NCBI GenBank assembly: GCA_964385305.1
Contig: CAYLOP010000006.1
Span: forward strand, 1-56,990
From: CAYLOP01 sp964385305
GTDB lineage: Bacteria > Chloroflexota > Anaerolineae > Anaerolineales > E44-bin32
Length of the DNA: 56,990 nt
Direction of reading: 5' to 3'
Shown here piece by piece: positions 1 through 7,832 of this stretch; the first letter of the stretch is position 1, and every line of letters starts with the position of its first letter. The position numbers and the translations under genes were made by a program. The notes beneath the pieces are model-generated. The model saw only the letters and a list, made by a program, of their open reading frames with translations, did not search any database and was not told where the DNA came from.

Positions 1-2
1 CA

Positions 3-110
3 GGTTTATTCTGGTTGGGCGAGCTGATTGAATTTGACGAGACTCCGAAAATTTTTACCCGTCCGAAGGAAGAGCGGACAGAGGCTTATATCACAGGTCG
101 AGTTGGTTAG
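3..110 (+). CDS. pstB: Phosphate ABC transporter ATP-binding protein, C-terminal end (partial)
   Basis: The window opens inside a reading frame that ends in TAG at 108-110. Its last 35 residues read like the conserved tail of PstB: WLGELIEF, then KIFTRPKEERTE and YITGRVG. PstB is the ATPase of the high-affinity phosphate importer PstSCAB at the inner face of the membrane. Walker motifs lie outside the window. The gene is followed after 24 bases by phoU, the usual pst-phoU order, which supports the call. It is 5'-truncated only by the window edge. Confidence 0.85.
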   Translation, partial: GLFWLGELIEFDETPKIFTRPKEERTEAYITGRVG

Positions 111-134
111 ATCTCTGGCGCGAAGGAGGTCGTC

Positions 135-800
135 ATGACGGACGGTTTGAGGGCAACTTATGACCGGGCATATTCGTGTGTTAAGGATGACATTCTCAGA
201 CTTGGTGAGCTTGTCGATCAGGCTATCCAGAATTCCCTGGAATGCCTCCAGCGACGCGACCATGACCTTGCGCAAAGGGTGATCGATGATGATCGACACA
301 TCAACGAATTGCGCTTCGAGATCGAGGAAGCTTGCCTGGCTTTGATCGCCACACAACAACCTGCCGCGAGCGACCTCAGAGCGGTTGTGGCGGCAATGAC
401 GATTGTGGTGGATTTAGAGCGCATGGCCGACCATGCATCAGGGATTGCAAAGACGGTCATTCTTATGGGGGATGAGCCCCTTTTGAAACCGCTGATTGAT
501 ATCCCGCGCATGGTGATATTGGGACGAGAGATGTTGCGCAGCAGCTTGCAAGCTTTTATCGAGAAGGACGCTGAAAGTGCACGATCGATCGCAGCGCGTG
601 ATGATGAGATGGACAAGCTCTATCGTGCAATCTTCGATGAGTTGGTCGAGATCATGGCCCACAAGCCTGACAGCGTGACGCGTGCAACCTATTTGCTCTG
701 GTGTGCGCATAATCTCGAACGTATTGGCGACCGTGTAACAAATATCGCCGAGCGTGTGATCTTCGTGACCACAGGGGACATGAAGGAGCTGAATGTTTAA
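135..800 (+). CDS. phoU: Phosphate transport system regulator PhoU
   Basis: The 221-residue product has the normal PhoU length and two repeated three-helix halves. Each half carries the E/D-rich metal-binding signature (DLERMADHASGIAK near residue 95 and NLERIGDRVTNIAE near residue 195). PhoU is a cytoplasmic peripheral protein that links the Pst transporter to the phosphate-sensing histidine kinase and restrains phosphate uptake. The ATG is preceded by a strong Shine-Dalgarno (GAAGGAGG, 122-129). It lies directly behind pstB, so the two are very likely co-transcribed. Confidence 0.95.
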   Translation: MTDGLRATYDRAYSCVKDDILRLGELVDQAIQNSLECLQRRDHDLAQRVIDDDRHINELRFEIEEACLALIATQQPAASDLRAVVAAMTIVVDLERMADHASGIAKTVILMGDEPLLKPLIDIPRMVILGREMLRSSLQAFIEKDAESARSIAARDDEMDKLYRAIFDELVEIMAHKPDSVTRATYLLWCAHNLERIGDRVTNIAERVIFVTTGDMKELNV

Positions 801-948
801 ACGAATGGCCTATACGGTCCAAGCGGGTGGGCTATTTCACACAGCATTCCGTCTTTAACATTCAACTGAGGATTCACGCTCGATTTTGCTGCATCGCCCT
901 TAGGATGGCTTATAGGCGATTACCGCATGTGGGCTGCTTGCATGCCGA

Positions 949-982
949 ATCCTCCTGAGGGTAAGGTTTGGTTTAGGAGGGA
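949..982 (+). promoter_or_regulatory. Hairpin that would mask the Shine-Dalgarno of the downstream gene
   Basis: CCTCCT at 951-956 is perfectly complementary to AGGAGG at 975-980, which is the Shine-Dalgarno of the TTG-started gene at 986. A wobble pair (950 with 981) extends it to 7 bp around an 18-base loop. The pairing could limit translation. No ligand-binding aptamer is visible, so this is only a candidate element. Confidence 0.3.
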
Positions 983-985
983 TCG

Positions 986-2722
986 TTGTCCAAGGTTGTA
1001 TGTGTCTGCCTGCGCGATGAATCCAGGGCTCCAGCGTTTGCTTCGCGCTTGATAGGATTTGGAGAACTCCTAATACCCGGCAACATTCAACCGGCGCCCC
1101 CGATCGTCTCTCAAAGCGGTGGGGCCATCATGGCCATCTTCAATCCGAATGAAACGTTGCGCCGTCACGGCGAAAGTGTGTGCCTAGGTTTGATGGTGGA
1201 TCCGCCAGAGGATTGGTGGAAGCCTGATGGCACCGTCCCTGAAGGCTCTTTTGCACTTTTTCGAAGTGATGGGAATCGGTTCCAATTGGTCACAGATTTT
1301 GTGGCCTCCCGTACGATTTGGTACCTGCAAACCGAGGAAATGTTCGTTGCTTCCACCTCCCAACGCGCTATCGTGGCCCTCCAGGGAGAATTTCAAGCCA
1401 ACACGATGGCGTCAGCTTGGATGTTGTCTTCGGGCACACTCGGACCCGGCTATGCATGGGACGCTCGCCTGCGCTGTCTGGAAGGCAATACGATCCTGAG
1501 CTTTGATCGTAGATCGTGGCAAATGTCCATTGCGACGGAGGAAGTCGAGTTCCTGCCTTCCTATGCCAACCCTGCAGCGCTGCAGGAACAACTCCAGGAG
1601 ACGCTGCAGCATGTCCTGAACGGTTTAGATCTCGATCCTGACCGCTGGATACTCCCCTTGTCCGGCGGCTATGACAGCCGTGCGATCCTGCTGCTCCACC
1701 ATGACCCAAGGTCGGTACGTTGTGTGACGTGGGGATTACGGGCGTCCCTGCAAAATCCACGCAGCGATGCAAACGTCGCACAACGCCTGGCTGAACACCT
1801 GGCATTGAAGCATCGCTTTATGGAGACGGACCTCACCATCCAGGAGAGTGTGGAGACGGTTTTTGAGCGGTTTCTCATTGCTGGTGAAGGCCGAGTAGAT
1901 CATCTTGCGGGATATATGGATGGCTTCCGGATCTGGCAACAATTCTTTGAAGAGGGCACGCTTGGCGTGATCCGCGGGGATGAAGGTTTTGGCTGGGTTG
2001 AGGTTTTTTCCCACTTTGACGTAAGGCGCAGCGTTGATTTTCTCGTGCTGCGAGATATCGCCGGTCTTGATCCAGCCTGCTACGAACCTTATGTGGGGCA
2101 GCATATTCCAAGCCTACTCATGCGTCGATCCCACGAGACACTCGCGATGTGGCGGGATCGTCTCTATCATAAATATCGCCTCCCCGCGGTGCTCGCGGCG
2201 CTTAACGATGTCAAAGCCGCCTATGTGGAGATCGTCAACCCGATGCTCTCACGAAGTGTTCTCGAGTTTGTACGGAAGATGCCCGATGATCTTCGATCCG
2301 AGAAGCGACTTTTCAAGCGCTTGATCGAATCGATCACACCGCCGATCGATTTTGCTGTACAGAGCGCGATTGAACTGCCGGAAGATATCCTGCGGCGACC
2401 ACAAGTGGCGGAGCTTTTACTCGATGAGTTGTCCTCCCGTCACGCTGAAACGCATCTTCCGCAAGCGTTGATCCGGCATTTGGTGGAAAAGATACAAGTC
2501 CGCGCGGACGGCGAAGCGCCGAAGCCCTCTCTGAATCGCTTCAAGGCGCGTATCAAGCAGGTCTTACCTCGATCATTGGTGAATGCTACACGGCGTGTAA
2601 CCAATCAAATGGACCGAACACAGAAAGTGCGGGTAAGCGCCAACGTGCTGGCATTTCGAGCTTTCTTGATTTCGCGCATGTACGAGATGCTCGGCGAGGA
2701 TGCGGGTCGATTCCTTGCGTGA
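986..2722 (+). CDS. Asparagine-synthetase-like amidotransferase (PP-loop ATPase) lacking the glutaminase Cys
   Basis: The 578-residue protein has the AsnB architecture. The N-terminal part (about 1-200) resembles the Ntn glutaminase fold (FALFRSDGNRF, EMFVASTSQRAI). The synthetase half follows, with the pyrophosphatase P-loop SGGYDSR at residues 226-232. A true AsnB begins Met-Cys, the Cys being the glutaminase nucleophile; here the N-terminus is MSKVV, so glutamine hydrolysis is probably lost. TTG was chosen as start because AGGAGG lies 5 bases upstream. Such enzymes adenylate a carboxylate and form an amide with ammonia or another amine. The neighbours (phoU, flavin transport) give no hint of the substrate, so a specific product is not claimed. 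Confidence 0.7.
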   Translation: MSKVVCVCLRDESRAPAFASRLIGFGELLIPGNIQPAPPIVSQSGGAIMAIFNPNETLRRHGESVCLGLMVDPPEDWWKPDGTVPEGSFALFRSDGNRFQLVTDFVASRTIWYLQTEEMFVASTSQRAIVALQGEFQANTMASAWMLSSGTLGPGYAWDARLRCLEGNTILSFDRRSWQMSIATEEVEFLPSYANPAALQEQLQETLQHVLNGLDLDPDRWILPLSGGYDSRAILLLHHDPRSVRCVTWGLRASLQNPRSDANVAQRLAEHLALKHRFMETDLTIQESVETVFERFLIAGEGRVDHLAGYMDGFRIWQQFFEEGTLGVIRGDEGFGWVEVFSHFDVRRSVDFLVLRDIAGLDPACYEPYVGQHIPSLLMRRSHETLAMWRDRLYHKYRLPAVLAALNDVKAAYVEIVNPMLSRSVLEFVRKMPDDLRSEKRLFKRLIESITPPIDFAVQSAIELPEDILRRPQVAELLLDELSSRHAETHLPQALIRHLVEKIQVRADGEAPKPSLNRFKARIKQVLPRSLVNATRRVTNQMDRTQKVRVSANVLAFRAFLISRMYEMLGEDAGRFLA

Positions 2723-2920
2723 ATCTTAGACGCAGCATGCTTAGCCAGGTTAGCATCCCCCAATGTCCAGCAAACGTCCTCGATGAATGGAACGGTTGAT
2801 TATCTTCCCCAAGAATTTGAGACCTCAAAAGACCGCCCCTGCGCTCCAACTTTGTATTTCGAGGAAATTACGCGTGGATAAAGGGGAATGATATTCATAC
2901 CTGAGGTGTGGATTGTCATA
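2723..2920. other. Intergenic stretch with no recognised gene
   Basis: Together with the elements below, this forms a 517-base gap between the asparagine-synthetase-like gene and ribX. No convincing coding frame or hairpin-plus-T-run terminator was seen in this first 200 bases. The long minus-strand frame that runs through it also crosses the riboswitch and ribX and is judged spurious. Confidence 0.5.
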
Positions 2921-2948
2921 TGGACGAAGACACAGAAAGCGGTATAAT
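2921..2948 (+). promoter_or_regulatory. Predicted sigma-70-type promoter for the ribXY operon
   Basis: A perfect -10 box TATAAT lies at 2943-2948, with a weak -35 TGGACG at 2921-2926 (4 of 6 matches) and a 16-base spacer. Transcription would start near 2955, about 15 bases before the conserved 5' end of the FMN riboswitch, as expected for a riboswitch leader. Confidence 0.65.
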
Positions 2949-2969
2949 GAGGGCAACTGAATAGAACAG

Positions 2970-3091
2970 CCTTCGGGGCAGGGTGAGGGTCTTACGACCC
3001 AATTCCCGATCGGCGGTAAAGCCCGCGAGCGCAAAGTGCGCAGGATCCGGTGAAACTCCGGGGCCGACGGTATAGTCCGGATAGAAGAAGG
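2970..3091 (+). ncRNA. FMN riboswitch (RFN element)
   Basis: The conserved RFN landmarks occur in order: CTTCGGGGCAGGGT at 2971-2984, ATTCCCGATCGGCGGTA at 3002-3018, GCCCGCGAGC at 3021-3030, CAGGATCCGGTG at 3041-3052, CTCCGGGGCCGACGGTA at 3056-3072, then AGTCCGGAT and AGAAGAAGG closing the P1 stem near 3082-3091. The element binds flavin mononucleotide in the nascent RNA and normally represses riboflavin synthesis or uptake genes. It lies between a strong -10 box and a terminator hairpin, and the next genes encode an ABC importer, so the predicted control is FMN-induced premature termination of flavin-uptake genes. Confidence 0.95.
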
Positions 3092-3134
3092 TAAGCCATC
3101 TGGCAGTTTGCCTGGTGCTTGTGTTGGAATGTGA

Positions 3135-3164
3135 CCCCGAGGAAATTGATCTTCGGGGCTTTTT
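3135..3164 (+). terminator. Intrinsic terminator of the FMN riboswitch expression platform
   Basis: CCCCGAGG (3135-3142) pairs with CTTCGGGG (3151-3158) around an 8-base loop and is followed by a T run at 3160-3164. The 3' arm repeats the 9-mer CTTCGGGGC that also forms the 5' end of the riboswitch (2971-2979). The 5' arm can therefore pair with either copy, a plausible terminator/antiterminator switch. Confidence 0.8.
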
Positions 3165-3193
3165 GTAAAACTAGTCGTATGGCTTGAGCATAT

Positions 3194-3225
3194 AACGTCC
3201 CGAAGGTGATTCTTTGGGACGTTTT
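3194..3225 (+). terminator. Second strong hairpin in the ribX leader
   Basis: AACGTCCCGAAG (3194-3205) pairs fully with CTTTGGGACGTT (3212-3223), one G-U included, giving a 12-bp stem with a 6-base loop and a short T run to 3225. It sits 14 bases before the ribX start codon and just before its Shine-Dalgarno. It could be a second terminator or a structure affecting translation or mRNA stability. Confidence 0.5.
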
Positions 3226-3239
3226 CATTAGGGAAGGGA

Positions 3240-4058
3240 ATGGCGAGAACGAAGAGAATACGAGCCGCCAACGATACAGTGAGCCCAATTCGAGGGCGTC
3301 GCAATCTCGATCTATGGACCTTGCCAGTGGTTATCATCGTCACGGTTCTGGCATGGGATGCGGCGAGTCGTTGGGCAGGTCTTCCCGCGTTCATCCTGCC
3401 ATCGCCTAGCGCGGTGGGCAGGCGTTTCATTCGTTCTATTATGGATGGCAGTTTGCCGAGGCACACGGCTGCAACCATGATTGAGGTATTGGGTGGGCTT
3501 TTGTTAGGTCTTACGATTGCCACATGCCTCGGTTACGCGCTCGCAAAATCTCGTACGGTAGAGCGATTGTTGGCCCCCTATATCGTCGCCTCCCAGTCTG
3601 TGCCCACAGTTGCAATCGCGCCTCTATTGGTTATTTGGTTTGGCTCGGGTCACCTATCGAAAGTGTTGATCAGTGCATTGATTGTATTCTTCCCTGTCTT
3701 GGTGAACACGATCGTGGGCGTACGCTCCGTTCCTGAAGACCTTTATGATCTCATGCGGTCTCTACGCGCCACCCGCTGGCAGATATTCAGTAAACTCGAA
3801 GCGCCTGCAGCTATGCCGGTACTCTTTGGCGGCTTGAAAATCGGGGCGACGCTCTCTGTGATCGGGGCGGTTGTTGGAGAGTTTGTAGGATCGGATGAGG
3901 GGCTGGGTTTTCTGATCAATATGGGGAGAGGTGTGTTTGATACCGCGTTGGTCTTTGTCGCTGTTTTTGTTTTGATCGTTTTGGCGCTTGGGATTTATGG
4001 GGCAGTTGCGGCATTGGAAAGACGTCTACTATCTTGGCAAGAGACGCCGAAATATTAG
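3240..4058 (+). CDS. ribX: Riboflavin (flavin/precursor) ABC transporter permease RibX
   Basis: The 272-residue polytopic protein belongs to the BPD-type permeases of the SsuC/TauC/ThiX kind. After a basic N-terminus it has about six membrane segments, and near residues 180-215 the EAA loop that docks the ATPase (KLEAPAAMPVLFGGLKIG). The ATG is preceded by GGGAAGGGA. The FMN riboswitch upstream, and the coupled substrate-binding and ATPase genes downstream, match the RibXY flavin uptake system predicted in Chloroflexi. Substrate assignment rests on this regulation; sequence alone would also allow a thiamine-precursor or sulfonate transporter. Confidence 0.85.
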   Translation: MARTKRIRAANDTVSPIRGRRNLDLWTLPVVIIVTVLAWDAASRWAGLPAFILPSPSAVGRRFIRSIMDGSLPRHTAATMIEVLGGLLLGLTIATCLGYALAKSRTVERLLAPYIVASQSVPTVAIAPLLVIWFGSGHLSKVLISALIVFFPVLVNTIVGVRSVPEDLYDLMRSLRATRWQIFSKLEAPAAMPVLFGGLKIGATLSVIGAVVGEFVGSDEGLGFLINMGRGVFDTALVFVAVFVLIVLALGIYGAVAALERRLLSWQETPKY

Positions 4059-4070
4059 CAGGAGATAACC

Positions 4071-5060
4071 ATGGCAACATCAAAGAAGATCCTCTTACTG
4101 GTTCTGCTGGTGATGACATGTGCAGCTTGCGCCAGCGCGCCAGCGGAAGAAGCCGGGGCTACCGATAGCCCGGTCAACATACGCTTAGTGATGAGCTTTA
4201 GGCCCGATGTGCAATTTGCACCGTTTTATGTCGCCGAACAACGCGGTTACTATGCCGAGAATGGGATCCAGATCGAGTTCAACCATCTACCGGAATCTGA
4301 ATCGGTCAAGCTGTTGGGAGTGGATGAGATCCAATTTGCCGTGGTATCGGGTGAGCAGGTGCTCCTGGCGAGGGCGCAGGATCTGCCGGTTGTCTACGTC
4401 ATGGCATGGTGGCATGATTACCCCGTGGCGGTCGCGGCGCCCAAGGACAGCGGGATAACGACTCCGGATGATTTGGTCGGAAAACGTGTGGGCTTCCCCG
4501 GCGTGTATGGCGCTTCCTATATCGGGTTTAGGGCTCTTTTAAGCGCCGCTGGCATCGCTGAGGAAGCCGTCACGTTGGACGCCATCGGTTTTACTCAAGT
4601 TGAGGCGCTATATGCGGGTCAGGAGGATGCCGTCATTGTCTATGCCAACAATGAGCCGCTTCAACTTGCTGCGCAGGGGCTTCCGGTTAATGTCATCCGG
4701 GTTGCTGATTATGTCCACCTTGCGTCGAACGGCCTTATCACCAATGAGAAGACCATCGCAGAAAACCCAGATCTTATCCGACGCATGGTAGACGCTACCC
4801 TGCGAGGCATCCAAGATACGATCGACGACCCTGAGGCCGCATATGAGACCGCCAAGGAATATGTGGAAGGTCTTGAGGCTGCAGACAGATCCGTGCTCCT
4901 GGGCGTGTTGAAAGCGAGCATCGAGTTTTGGATGACAGAACGGCCTGGGTATTCGGATACCGACGCCTGGAAGAATATGCAGGATATCCTGTTGGAGATG
5001 GGCATGCTGGAGAGTGAGCAAGATGTCCACGAAGCGTTCACCAACGAGTTCATACCTTAA
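4071..5060 (+). CDS. ribY: Riboflavin ABC transporter substrate-binding lipoprotein RibY (NMT1/THI5-like)
   Basis: A 329-residue secreted lipoprotein. A short basic N-terminus and hydrophobic stretch are followed by a lipobox with Cys near residue 20 (MTCAAC). The mature part follows the NMT1/THI5-like periplasmic-binding fold: FAPFYVAEQRGYYAENGI near residues 45-62, DDLVGKRVGFPG near 135, and repeated helix-strand units after that. It would capture riboflavin outside the cell and pass it to RibX. It follows ribX by 12 bases and precedes the ATPase by 8. The NMT1 family also binds pyrimidine precursors of thiamine, but the FMN riboswitch favours flavin. Confidence 0.85.
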   Translation: MATSKKILLLVLLVMTCAACASAPAEEAGATDSPVNIRLVMSFRPDVQFAPFYVAEQRGYYAENGIQIEFNHLPESESVKLLGVDEIQFAVVSGEQVLLARAQDLPVVYVMAWWHDYPVAVAAPKDSGITTPDDLVGKRVGFPGVYGASYIGFRALLSAAGIAEEAVTLDAIGFTQVEALYAGQEDAVIVYANNEPLQLAAQGLPVNVIRVADYVHLASNGLITNEKTIAENPDLIRRMVDATLRGIQDTIDDPEAAYETAKEYVEGLEAADRSVLLGVLKASIEFWMTERPGYSDTDAWKNMQDILLEMGMLESEQDVHEAFTNEFIP

Positions 5061-5068
5061 GGAGTGCT

Positions 5069-5833
5069 GTGACCGACTTCATTCTTACCACGGATAACCT
5101 TAGCATGGTCTACCCCAATGGAAATGGGGGATTGCCTGCGTTGGAGGGCGTATCTCTGTCTGTGCGGCGCAATGAGTTTGTATGCGTCGTCGGGCCATCT
5201 GGTTGTGGTAAGACAACACTTCTACGCATATTGGCAGGTCTGTTGAAACCAACTTCGGGCGATGTGGCTTTCGAGGGTGAGCCCATTGTGCACCCGCGGC
5301 GGAGGATCGGTTTCGTTTTCCAAGAATCCAATTTGATGCCCTGGCGAACTGTGCTCAGCAATGTCGTGCTTCCATTGGAACTGCAGAATCAAGCGCGTGA
5401 TGCACGTGAAGCTCGAGCGCAGGATCTCATTGACCTTGTGGGCTTGAACGGTTTTGAATATGCATATCCGCGAGACCTGTCGGGTGGGATGGCGCAGCGT
5501 GTGGCAATTGCTCGAGCTTTGATTCACGAGCCTGATATCCTGCTTCTAGATGAGCCGTTTGGTTCACTCGATGCACTCACGCGTGAACGCATGGAAACGG
5601 AGTTGATCCGAATATGGGGGGCGCGCACAGTAACAGTCGTCATGGTTACCCACTCGATCACTGAGGCTGTTTTACTCGCGGATCGATTGATCGTTCTTAG
5701 CACACGACCCGCAAGCGTGGTCTCCGATCTACTTGTTCCTCTACCGCGCCCCCGTAATCTGGCCATGACCCATACACGGCCGTTCGGGGAAGTGGTTTCA
5801 AAGGTGAGAAGTGCCATCGGAAACGGGGGGTAG
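5069..5833 (+). CDS. ABC transporter ATPase of the RibXY flavin importer
   Basis: A 254-residue NitT/TauT/SsuB-type nucleotide-binding protein. It shows Walker A GPSGCGKTT near residue 42, a Q-loop in FVFQESNLMPWR, the signature LSGGMAQR near 138, Walker B ILLLDEPFGSLDA and the switch His in VTHS. The GTG start has AAGGAG just upstream and sits 8 bases after ribY, so it should energise RibX. An ATPase encoded with the permease and binding protein makes the system complete. The operon ends at the terminator near 5903. Confidence 0.85.
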   Translation: MTDFILTTDNLSMVYPNGNGGLPALEGVSLSVRRNEFVCVVGPSGCGKTTLLRILAGLLKPTSGDVAFEGEPIVHPRRRIGFVFQESNLMPWRTVLSNVVLPLELQNQARDAREARAQDLIDLVGLNGFEYAYPRDLSGGMAQRVAIARALIHEPDILLLDEPFGSLDALTRERMETELIRIWGARTVTVVMVTHSITEAVLLADRLIVLSTRPASVVSDLLVPLPRPRNLAMTHTRPFGEVVSKVRSAIGNGG

Positions 5834-5897
5834 CCTTGGAGGAGCGCGCCGTGCCGCAGGTATCCCATCAAGGTAGACGGCGCGGGTTGTAAGATGA

Positions 5898-5933
5898 ATA
5901 AAAGCCCAGCGAAGCTCCGCTGGGCTTTTTTTA
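5898..5933. terminator. Bidirectional intrinsic terminator
   Basis: AGCCCAGCG (5903-5911) pairs perfectly with CGCTGGGCT (5918-5926) around a 6-base loop. A T run follows on the + strand (5926-5932) and an A run precedes it, so it can stop transcription from both sides. It separates the ribXY operon (+) from the DUF4349 gene (-), which converge here. Confidence 0.9.
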
Positions 5934-5955
5934 TGCTTTCATATTGGGAGTTGTG

Positions 5956-6867
5956 TTATTCCATCTCCGGCTTCACGGCTTTCTTCCTGCGGTAGCGTAG
6001 GATGGCTCTCAGGGCGAAATATCCCGGCACGCCCAAGATCAAGGCGATGGGAGCGATGCAAATTAGTGCCCAGATTGTCGTGTCGCCGAGGAATTTCAAA
6101 GCGCTGATCAATGCCTCCACGGCAGCCTTTGCGGTGCCTTCGGGCTGCCAACGACCGATCTGCAGTGGTCTGGCAGCCTCGTCTGGAATTAGCTCAACAC
6201 TGATCGCGGACAAACGAGCGGATTCTTCATAATACTGGATGCGACCCGTCGTGATCTCGATCTGTTCACGGACTTGCTGTAATCGCTCAAAGACTTGCAA
6301 CACATCATCTGCGTCTTTAGCGGACCCCATGATTTCAAGGAGTTCATCTTCGGTTGCTTCCAGGTTTCGAAGCCGAGAGTTCAGATCGGTATATTCCTGG
6401 GTGACATCCTGGCCGGATGTGTTCTCGCTGCGCACCTCGGTGGCGCCTTCTTTGATTTGTTTTAGGGCGTCTTTCATTCGCTCGGAAAGGACACGGATCA
6501 TGATAGAAGCTTGATCGGCTTGAACACCATCTTCAAAGGTGGTTTGGTAGACGTTCGAGGAGACAACAAAGCCTCCCATCTGTTCCGCCATTCGCCCAAT
6601 TTCCTCAACAGATTTCGCGGGGTCGGAGACCACCAAGACCAGGTTCGCATTCCGAACGACCAATCGGGTTGTGGGCATCTCACCAGCGTTAAACTCGACC
6701 CCGGCGGCCATCTCTGGCGCACTTGCCATCAGCATACCTTCTTCGGCTTCAATGGCGGCTCGACCGGGTGCTTCCATATAGAGCGCTTCCTGCGCGGCTG
6801 GCGCGCCGCAGGCAGCTGAAAGGGTGGCCACGATGATGAATGAGAGCAATAAGAAGTGTCGTTTCAT
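5956..6867 (-). CDS. DUF4349 domain-containing lipoprotein
   Basis: A 303-residue protein with a lipoprotein signal (hydrophobic stretch, then LSAAC with Cys20). The DUF4349 region includes VVRNANLVLVVSDPAKS near residue 70 and a long charged coiled-coil stretch (about 145-210, LRNLEATEDELLEIMG). A C-terminal membrane helix (about 255-285) precedes a basic cytoplasmic tail. The topology implies an extracytoplasmic domain anchored at both ends. The biochemical role of DUF4349 is unknown; an envelope function is inferred. AGGAGGCGATCC lies just upstream on the minus strand and supports this start. The gene converges on the ribXY operon. Confidence 0.85.
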   Translation of the reverse strand: MKRHFLLLSFIIVATLSAACGAPAAQEALYMEAPGRAAIEAEEGMLMASAPEMAAGVEFNAGEMPTTRLVVRNANLVLVVSDPAKSVEEIGRMAEQMGGFVVSSNVYQTTFEDGVQADQASIMIRVLSERMKDALKQIKEGATEVRSENTSGQDVTQEYTDLNSRLRNLEATEDELLEIMGSAKDADDVLQVFERLQQVREQIEITTGRIQYYEESARLSAISVELIPDEAARPLQIGRWQPEGTAKAAVEALISALKFLGDTTIWALICIAPIALILGVPGYFALRAILRYRRKKAVKPEME

Positions 6868-6940
6868 TGGGATCGCCTCCTATCTTTCTTCATACATGCT
6901 TCTACTGCTGAGACGAGGGAATCGATTTTTTAGTTCCCGC

Positions 6941-7669
6941 TTACCAACCGCCCATGAGGCGTATCGCCTGTCGCTCGGGAAGACCTGCTTCAAGGATACG
7001 CGCTTGCACCCTGCTGATTTCATATTCTGCCCGACGAGGTTCCCAGGTCATCTCGCTCGTATCAAGGATTGCATAGGAGGAGCGTGGATCTCGATCACGG
7101 GGTTGCCCCACTGAGCCGGGATTGAGGATCATCTTCGGTGTGAGGTTCAAGCAACCTTTCCAGGGTGCTGGGGATAGTTTTGCGAGCGGATCGTCGGGCG
7201 CGCGGTAGAAGATGAGCGGAAGATGCGAATGTCCAACGATGCAGTAGTCGGTTTCAATCGTGTCAAGGCTACGATTGGCCGTTTGAAGGTCGAGGATGTA
7301 TTCCCAAACATGTTGCTGAGGGCTGCCGTGGACGAGCGTGAAGTTCTCAGTGACGACTTTCGTGGGTAGTGAACGCAGGAAATCGAGATTCTCCTCAGTT
7401 AACTCTTGCATGGTCCATGCCACAACCTCACCCGCTTCTCGGTTGAAGCGTGAGAGAGGGATCTTGCCAAGGGCGGCTTGGTCGTGATTGCCGATAAGAC
7501 AAACCAGATTGGGTAGATCGCTAACGCGTTCTATGCAGGCATTGGGATCAGGCCCATAGCCCACCAAGTCTCCTAAGCACCAAACTGAATCGTGGGGTTC
7601 GGTATCTGCGAGAACTGCCTCAAGCGCGACGATATTTGCGTGGATGTCAGAGATGATAAGGATGCGCAT
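6941..7669 (-). CDS. Calcineurin-like metallophosphoesterase (YfcE/MJ0936 type)
   Basis: The protein begins MRILIISDIHAN, the first metal-binding motif DxH. GDLVGYGPDP (GDxxGYG), GNHDQ, a His near VHGSP and GHSHLP follow in the family order. These are the ligands of a dinuclear metal site that cleaves phosphoester bonds. Its 242 residues suit a stand-alone cytoplasmic enzyme; the natural substrate is unknown. The open frame extends 28 codons further upstream, but only the start at 7669 gives the family N-terminus. The Shine-Dalgarno is weak. It is divergent from tsaE. Confidence 0.85.
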   Translation of the reverse strand: MRILIISDIHANIVALEAVLADTEPHDSVWCLGDLVGYGPDPNACIERVSDLPNLVCLIGNHDQAALGKIPLSRFNREAGEVVAWTMQELTEENLDFLRSLPTKVVTENFTLVHGSPQQHVWEYILDLQTANRSLDTIETDYCIVGHSHLPLIFYRAPDDPLAKLSPAPWKGCLNLTPKMILNPGSVGQPRDRDPRSSYAILDTSEMTWEPRRAEYEISRVQARILEAGLPERQAIRLMGGW

Positions 7670-7791
7670 GTGACAGATGGTAGCATGGAGAGGGCTGTAT
7701 GGAAAGGGTCTAATCCGTAGTGGTCGAGATGGACCTTGATTTGGAGCGCCCAACCTTGTTCGGTTTAAAGTGGAGAAGCTGACGAGCTTGC

Positions 7792-7820
7792 TTGTGAGTG
7801 GCGTATGGCTGGCGTATAAT
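7792..7820 (+). promoter_or_regulatory. Predicted promoter for tsaE-tsaB-rimI-udg
   Basis: TTGTGA (7792-7797), a 17-base spacer and a perfect TATAAT (7815-7820). Transcription would begin near 7827, only about 6 bases before the ATG at 7833. This predicts a nearly leaderless mRNA and argues against the longer in-frame start at 7770. Confidence 0.65.
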
Positions 7821-7832
7821 CCATGCCAACCT

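Noticed and set aside
2825..3523. Long minus-strand open frame (232 codons) through the riboswitch and ribX 5' end
   Set aside because: It crosses a conserved RNA element, a terminator and the ribX coding sequence, has no recognisable protein motif and is explained as a shadow frame.
4071..5060. Reading the importer as a thiamine-precursor (ThiY) or sulfonate system
   Set aside because: The substrate-binding protein fold would permit it, but the leader is an FMN and not a TPP riboswitch.
7770..7832. Longer tsaE with 21 extra N-terminal residues
   Set aside because: A consensus promoter (TTGTGA-17-TATAAT) lies inside this stretch, and TsaE homologues start close to the ATG at 7833.
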